From: an uncultured Candidatus Saccharibacteria bacterium
Lineage (GTDB): Bacteria > Patescibacteriota > Saccharimonadia > Saccharimonadales > Saccharimonadaceae
Reading direction: 5' to 3'
Length of the DNA stretch: 5,630 nucleotides
Assembly: GCA_947095985.1 (NCBI GenBank)
Contig: CAMUPZ010000036.1
Location: forward strand, 1-5,630
Position 1 is the stretch's first letter, and every line of letters starts with the position of its first letter. Under the pieces are notes generated by a model. It ran no database searches, was not told where the DNA came from, and worked only from the letters and a program-made list of their open reading frames with translations. Of the stretch, positions 5,523 to 5,630 are shown one piece after another. The translations under genes were made by a program, and so were the position numbers.

Positions 5523-5560
5523 AATAAAAAATCCCGCTGACTCTGGCGGGATTTTTTATT
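5523..5560. terminator. Bidirectional Rho-independent terminator
   Basis: A perfect 15-bp inverted repeat (5523-5537 with 5546-5560) around an 8-nt loop. It has a GC-rich core, CCCGC/GCGGG, flanked by six A on one side and six T on the other, so it can terminate on both strands. It lies 11 nt after the stop of the 168-residue gene and 15 nt after the groEL stop, serving both convergent genes. Confidence 0.93.
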
Positions 5561-5575
5561 ACTAACAGAATGAAC

Positions 5576-5630
5576 TTACATCATCCCCATACCCGGCATG
5601 CCGCCAGGTGCAGCTGGAGCTTCTGGCTCT
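5576..5630 (-). CDS. groEL: Chaperonin GroEL, C-terminal tail, partial
   Basis: Only the last 17 codons are present: EPEAPAAPGGMPGMGMM followed by TAA (5578-5576). A Gly/Met-rich GGM-type tail after an acidic/proline stretch is the hallmark of the 60-kDa chaperonin, where it hangs into the folding cavity of the double ring. The rest of the gene, and any heat-shock operator, lies beyond the right edge. The identification rests on the tail alone, but few other proteins end this way. Confidence 0.88.
   Translation of the reverse strand, partial: EPEAPAAPGGMPGMGMM

Noticed and set aside
1..5630. Mobile element, CRISPR array, toxin-antitoxin pair or defence island
   Set aside because: There is no transposase, integrase, direct repeat array, paired small toxin/antitoxin or nuclease motif. 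Apart from the 168-residue gene, every gene assigns to a housekeeping or transport family.

Overview
The window looks like ordinary chromosome from a small-genome bacterium of the Candidate Phyla Radiation, most likely Saccharibacteria (TM7). This is an inference from four things: a GroEL-linked acidic protein whose C-terminal pattern I associate with that group, the archaeal-type phosphoglucose/phosphomannose isomerase, the MacB-like ABC pair with a permease, and very compact gene packing. TGA is used as a stop (the ABC ATPase ends in TGA), which argues against the TGA-recoding SR1/Gracilibacteria lineages. I see no mobile element, CRISPR array or phage gene.

Layout, left to right. Positions 1-236 (minus) hold the N-terminus of a ribonucleotide reductase large subunit, an ATP-cone domain cut by the window edge. 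Its upstream region (237-433) is divergent with folC. It contains a good sigma70-type promoter for the reductase, overlapped by two NrdR-box-like palindromes 32 bp apart, and a separate extended -10 promoter for folC. FolC (434-1672, plus) is followed by a minus-strand tRNA-Ser(GGA) at 1721-1810, then by an ABC ATPase (1888-2682) and a MacB/FtsX-type permease (2679-3890) that overlap by ATGA and form an operon. The permease converges on a minus-strand bifunctional phosphoglucose/phosphomannose isomerase (3887-4927), and the two stop codons overlap. The isomerase diverges from a small uncharacterised acidic protein (5005-5511) across a compact promoter region with overlapping -10 elements. A symmetric 15-bp-stem terminator (5523-5560) serves both that gene and the convergent groEL, of which only the last 17 codons (5576-5630, minus) are in the window.

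The genes serve unrelated housekeeping roles: dNTP synthesis, folate polyglutamylation, serine decoding, export or envelope transport, hexose-phosphate interconversion and protein folding. The most interesting signals are regulatory: the NrdR-like operator at the reductase promoter, two genes whose -10 boxes sit so close to the ATG that their mRNAs should be almost leaderless, and the overlapping divergent promoters at 4953-4964. I did not find a convincing new multi-gene system. The least explained gene is the 168-residue protein next to groEL.
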